Shown piece after piece: positions 63,401 to 64,000 of a stretch of 64,000 nucleotides of DNA (its first letter is position 1; each line of letters opens with the position of its first letter). Below the pieces are notes generated by a model, which did not search any database, had not been told where the DNA came from, and was given only the letters and a program-made list of their open reading frames with translations. Source of the DNA: Nymphaea colorata (lineage: Eukaryota > Streptophyta > Magnoliopsida > Nymphaeales > Nymphaeaceae); assembly GCF_008831285.2 (NCBI RefSeq), contig NC_045141.1:21510848-21574847 (forward strand), written 5' to 3'. The position numbers and the translations under genes were made by a program.

Positions 63401-63555
63401 CTTGACGGCGCTTCTTTCTTACCTGTGGAAAGTTCATTCCTGCAAGAATCAGAGCTTGCTGTTCGCCTAACTGAATTTTGTTGTTTAGTCTTGAAGTGTT
63501 TCTTGTTCCTTTCATTCTTTTATTCCCACTCCATCGACGGATTTTCTGCTGCTTT

Positions 63556-63656
63556 TCATTTGATGCCGCATGTCATCAGGTGATTGAGCGATTCCACTGC
63601 ATTCTGTGTTTTGTCATTTGATGCCGCATGTAATCAGGTGATTTGAGCAATTTCAC
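63556..63656. repeat. Direct repeat, 58-bp period
   Basis: TCATTTGATGCCGCATGT followed by an AATCAGGTGATT-like segment occurs at 63556-63597 and 63614-63656 with a few mismatches. It lies upstream of the MORN gene. The rest of 63660-64000 is A+T-rich and shows no gene. Confidence 0.8.
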
Positions 63657-64000
63657 CGTTAACAAACTTAGTAGCAATTAAACACCTAGATGTGATAGCA
63701 ACAAAGTCGAACGGCTTTTAAGGTCAGATTTTACGTATTGATTGATGTGGGCAACTGACCACACTAGTCCTCAAGGTTTTTTATTTTTAGATTGATATTT
63801 TAAATATTTGCTATCTTATGTATATAAATGTCCCTCCTTATATGAAAACCTATGAAAAGTGTTTCTTTTAGAAAAAAATTTCTGGCACCTACTTAAAAAA
63901 AGATGAGAAACAGCTGACCCATCAAATAGATGAAGGAGACTTGATCTTTTAAAATTTCCTTTTTCCTTAAATTTTTATTATTCTTAATATGAAGATAGAA

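Noticed and set aside
1-64000. CRISPR arrays, operons, phage or insertion sequences
   Set aside because: The window is plant nuclear DNA with spliced genes; no regularly spaced repeat array or bacterial-type gene is present.
1-64000. A novel multi-gene system
   Set aside because: The six genes belong to unrelated known families, stand on both strands with large gaps, and share no motif beyond CT-rich leaders.

Overview
This window is nuclear DNA from a flowering plant. The genes have many short introns with GT..AG borders and T-rich acceptors, intergenic DNA is A+T-rich, there are many (TA)n and (CT)n tracts, and the products belong to plant families (CLASSY remodeller, LSD1-type metacaspase, plant eIF4G). 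I cannot name the species.

Layout: 1-11800 is a gene-poor flank with a tandem duplication, a diverged duplicated block (3451-5166) and a probable hAT-type miniature element (6751-7202). Six protein-coding genes follow. (1) A plus-strand EndoU endoribonuclease, 11801-15857, 8 exons, 435 aa. (2) A very short two-exon minus-strand gene, 16810-16542, for a 56-aa one-helix membrane protein; it converges on gene 1. (3) A CLASSY-type SNF2 remodeller on the plus strand, 21134-26077, 4 coding exons, 1348 aa. (4) eIF4G on the plus strand, 31476-46276, 9 coding exons, 2009 aa. (5) A type I metacaspase on the minus strand, 55341-49654, 5 exons, 359 aa. (6) A MORN-repeat membrane protein on the minus strand, 62733-57482, 3 exons, 510 aa. 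I rebuilt every exon chain by hand from splice sites, reading frame and family motifs; all six join in phase.

The genes look like independent housekeeping or regulatory genes: RNA processing, RNA-directed DNA methylation, translation initiation, cell-death or stress proteolysis, and a membrane-associated MORN scaffold. Nothing suggests a cluster or a joint pathway. Four of them have CT/GA-rich leaders or promoters.

I found no convincing undescribed multi-gene system. The points most worth a second look are the repeated exon pairs at the N-terminus of the EndoU gene, the 56-aa gene, a coding-like antisense fragment inside the EndoU long intron, two related hAT-like miniature elements 29 kb apart, two upstream ORFs before eIF4G, and several local tandem duplications in introns and spacers.
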